Shown piece by piece: positions 61,830 through 64,000 of a DNA stretch of 64,000 nt. Within the stretch, counting starts at the first letter, position 1. Every line of letters begins with the position of its first letter. Position numbers and translations under genes: made by a program. A model generated the notes under the pieces. That model made no database searches and was not told the DNA's origin. It saw nothing but the letters and a program-made list of their open reading frames with translations. This stretch comes from Hydractinia symbiolongicarpus (Eukaryota > Cnidaria > Hydrozoa > Anthoathecata > Hydractiniidae). The stretch covers positions 7,130,001-7,194,000 of the forward strand of contig NC_079889.1 of assembly GCF_029227915.1 (NCBI RefSeq). The letters run 5' to 3'.

Positions 61830-62080
61830 TACCGGCCATTTTTCCATAAGAAGTAATCTATATGTTTTTTACCAGACCATTTTTCCATCTAATGTTTCCC
61901 GGCGGTACCACACGATTTTTCCATCCGATATTTCCCAGGGTTACCAGACCATTTCTCCGGGGTTACCAGACCATTTTTCCCATTTGATGTAATCTATATG
62001 TTTTTTTATCAGACCATTTTTCTATGTGATGAGATCTATATATTTTTTCATATGTCGGTTTCATATGATGTCATCATGAG
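61830..62080. repeat. Degenerate tandem repeat, TACCAGACCATTTTTCC units
   Basis: Six or more imperfect units of about 25-45 bases containing ACCAGACCATTTTTC and often GATGTAATCTATATG. Confidence 0.7.
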
Positions 62081-62738
62081 ATGGAAGTTTTATTTTGCAA
62101 TGCTGGTTCCATCTGATGTTTAGTGAAACATAGTCACTGCTGTGATGTCATTGAATTTTTTATATGCGTCTAAATACACTTAAAAAAATAACTGTGTATA
62201 TAGCATAGATGAATAAACTTACAGATGACTAAATGTTAGAATTATAGGATGGGGATTTACTTAATTTTATGGCGTGTCATACGGATGATTATTATAGTGA
62301 TACCAATCATAAAGATGATCGATACGAACAATTCATGGAACGGTGGTTAGAGTGTGATTGCGATGTGTAAAAAATAAAAAGCAGAACATCATCTATACTA
62401 GTTTGTGTAAAATGTAGTGTAGTTAGCGATATTTCTGTTCAGGGCATATACTAGAGATGGAAATTTTATTGTCATTCTGAATCAGTTCTTATGCAGACAA
62501 GAGCAAAATGAACCCGATGAATTGATAAAAAACTTTTGTACCCGATGAAGTGATAAAAAACTTAATAATACAGACAATGCGTTATACAATTACACTATAC
62601 CATTAAGTATCTCTATAATAAAATATTAGCTAAAGAAAAGCAAGTTGACGTCTTATAAAACGAGAATTTTTTTGACATTTATTTTACATTAATGAATCAA
62701 CCTTTTCCACATCTAACAGTACTGTCGCCAGTCGCTTA
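62081..62738. other. No gene seen
   Basis: AT-rich; no coding or RNA feature recognised. Confidence 0.4.
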
Positions 62739-62786
62739 TTTTTTCTCTTTGGTTTGTACTTATCAGTACAAACCAAAGAGAAAAAA
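62739..62786. repeat. Perfect 22-bp hairpin with 4-base loop
   Basis: Arms 62739-62760 and 62765-62786 (CTCTTTGGTTTGTACT and complement) around the loop TATC. No mismatch over 22 pairs. Confidence 0.95.
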
Positions 62787-62894
62787 GAGTTTCATGAATT
62801 ATTATTTTAAACTTAAAAATATATTTCTAGTATTGGGTATGAATGATTATTCAAAAAAATTCCACAATTAAAAACACGGACAAAAAGAAATAGA

Positions 62895-63130
62895 AAGAAA
62901 ATGAAACCTAATATCTAAAGATTCTGAATGAGATAGATACCTATCATTAGTACCAACATCAGTTAATGTTTCATTATCACTTTTGATAAGATGTGAAAAT
63001 CCTTCCCTCACTAAAGTATGTTTTATAGCATCTACAGGTTTCATATCATTTAGTCTGGTTTTTTCGTTATTCAAAGCACTAACTACAATTTGCAATCTAC
63101 CAAATCCATTCTCTATTACTTTTTGATGGA
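62895..63130 (-). pseudogene. Retroelement-type integrase fragment
   Basis: A minus-strand frame reads IVVSALNNEKTRLNDMKPVDAIK and later NDRYLSHSESLD. This matches the region behind the catalytic core of rve integrases in animal K02A2.6- or SCAN-type proteins (ALNN..TRL...KP..AI). The catalytic DDE part is absent. A decayed fragment. Confidence 0.45.
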
Positions 63131-63150
63131 TTTACAAACTCTTTATGGTA

Positions 63151-63274
63151 TCTCTTTAATAATAGCCGTATTTTGTCTGTCTGTCCGCGAAAGCTGCGTC
63201 CTGTTACGGAAACACGAAATGAGATATATAAAGGACGGGCGACCCCGTGGATTTCTCCACGGGTTAACGACTAG
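63151..63274 (+). mobile_element. Mini-Helitron Hel-C, complete (124 bp)
   Basis: Starts TCTCTTTAATAATAGCCG after an A. Ends GTGGATTTCTCCAC hairpin, GGGTTAACGACTAG, then T. Same length as 9619-9742. Confidence 0.8.
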
Positions 63275-63400
63275 TCTCTATAATAATAGCCGTTTTCCGT
63301 CTGTCTGTCTGTTCAAAAGGGTTACCGATATTCCTTTGATCTTTCCGCGATTTTTAGAAACCAGGGGGTTGTTTAATCTTATTATTGATTAAAACAAATC
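63275..63400 (+). mobile_element. 5' end of a further Helitron
   Basis: Starts TCTCTATAATAATAGCCG directly after the preceding CTAG, with a few CTGT units. The 3' end was not found before the window ends. Confidence 0.55.
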
Positions 63401-64000
63401 CTAAAAATTAATTTATTTCTTTAATTAATTGAATTACTTTAATTTATTGCCATAAGTAAGAAAAATAAATTTAGTGATAAAAATGAATGCATTATTTTAA
63501 TAGGCCATTTTTAATAATAATTACCCCCGTGACCTCAATCGCCGTTTTCGGTCAGAAGCTACAGAAAACAAATGGGACAGTTTACTGATAGCTTTACTGA
63601 CTTTGTTTTGACCGCTCGCACATAATACACCAATCAAAACGCTTGATTGTTTAAAAAACCAATCCAAGACTTTTGCGGCCCGGGCATGCCAACGAAGAAA
63701 CATGAGGACCGAAACATGATTGCCATTTTTGTTTTTAAAGTAATGGTGGTCAATTCAGTGCTGTTTGTAAGTCTGTTCCACCTTTTTGTCTTCTATAAGC
63801 TTTTTTTTTCGGAATATTGTTTTTTAGTATGTTCTATAATGTTAAGATAAATATATTGTCACGTTTTTAGTCACGTACAGATCTTAAACGCACCAGTTTT
63901 AGGATTTTTGGCTAGGAACGAAGATTTTGGAGGCTAGCTAGCTAGAACCTTACTATTCTGTATGGTATAACAGCTTTTTATCCTACCCACCATTTATTTT
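63401..64000. other. No gene seen
   Basis: AT-rich with no recognisable feature; may be interior of the Helitron starting at 63275. Confidence 0.35.

Overview
This is eukaryotic DNA, very AT-rich, packed with layered transposable elements and almost free of ordinary host genes. The mixture (Polinton PolB, BEL/Pao, jockey/RTE-like LINE, Helitrons, a Helentron with an endonuclease, an HUH Rep of a type I associate with coral and sea-anemone genomes, RecQ and ZAD-like genes of cnidarian type) points to an early-branching animal, most likely a cnidarian. That assignment is inference from family resemblance; no marker gene is present.

Layout. 1-2110: a Helitron-like repeat (here Hel-B). 2160-4745: BEL/Pao pol pseudogene (-), with a matching LTR end and primer-binding site at 9362-9435. 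6173-8657: two head-to-tail Helitrons (Hel-A), one carrying about 1 kb of pure (CTGT)n. 9436-13428: a 4-kb long inverted repeat made of Hel-B and mini-Helitrons. 13422-15250: broken Polinton DNA polymerase (-). 15245-17030: broken LINE reverse transcriptase (+). 19504-25319: RPA-like single-stranded-DNA-binding gene (-), two exons visible, whose 4.6-kb intron holds the most unusual object of the window. 29067-35309: a Helentron (-) with a 2A peptide, a cysteine-peptidase-like domain, Rep, PIF1 helicase and endonuclease. 35488-38122: hairpins, MITEs and tRNA-like SINE heads. 38123-41721: a TIR- and TSD-flanked element carrying a RecQ helicase and a ZAD-like protein. 42060-44520: repeats. 45530-59615: a chain of Hel-A Helitrons, all in - orientation, partly nested, interrupted by a hAT-like element and by a near-identical 4.4-kb tandem duplication. 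59616-64000: mostly featureless AT-rich DNA with an integrase fragment, a perfect hairpin and a 124-bp mini-Helitron.

The main candidate system is the element at 21283-25033. It encodes an HUH-endonuclease/SF3-helicase Rep (+) and a Tc1-like DD34E transposase (-), convergent, with twin hairpins between them. Both ends are 181-bp imperfect palindromes. Their flanks are inverted relative to each other but their cores lie in the same orientation, which is how parvovirus-type flip/flop hairpin ends look. TA dinucleotides flank the element, as expected for Tc1/mariner. An inverted repeat enclosing 31-bp repeats upstream of Rep looks like a replication origin. This combines replication and transposition functions in one unit.

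Second and third candidates are the Helentron polyprotein with a 2A ribosome-skipping motif ahead of a peptidase-like domain, and the RecQ/ZAD element. Several frameshifts fall in homopolymer runs, so some genes called broken here may be intact in the organism.
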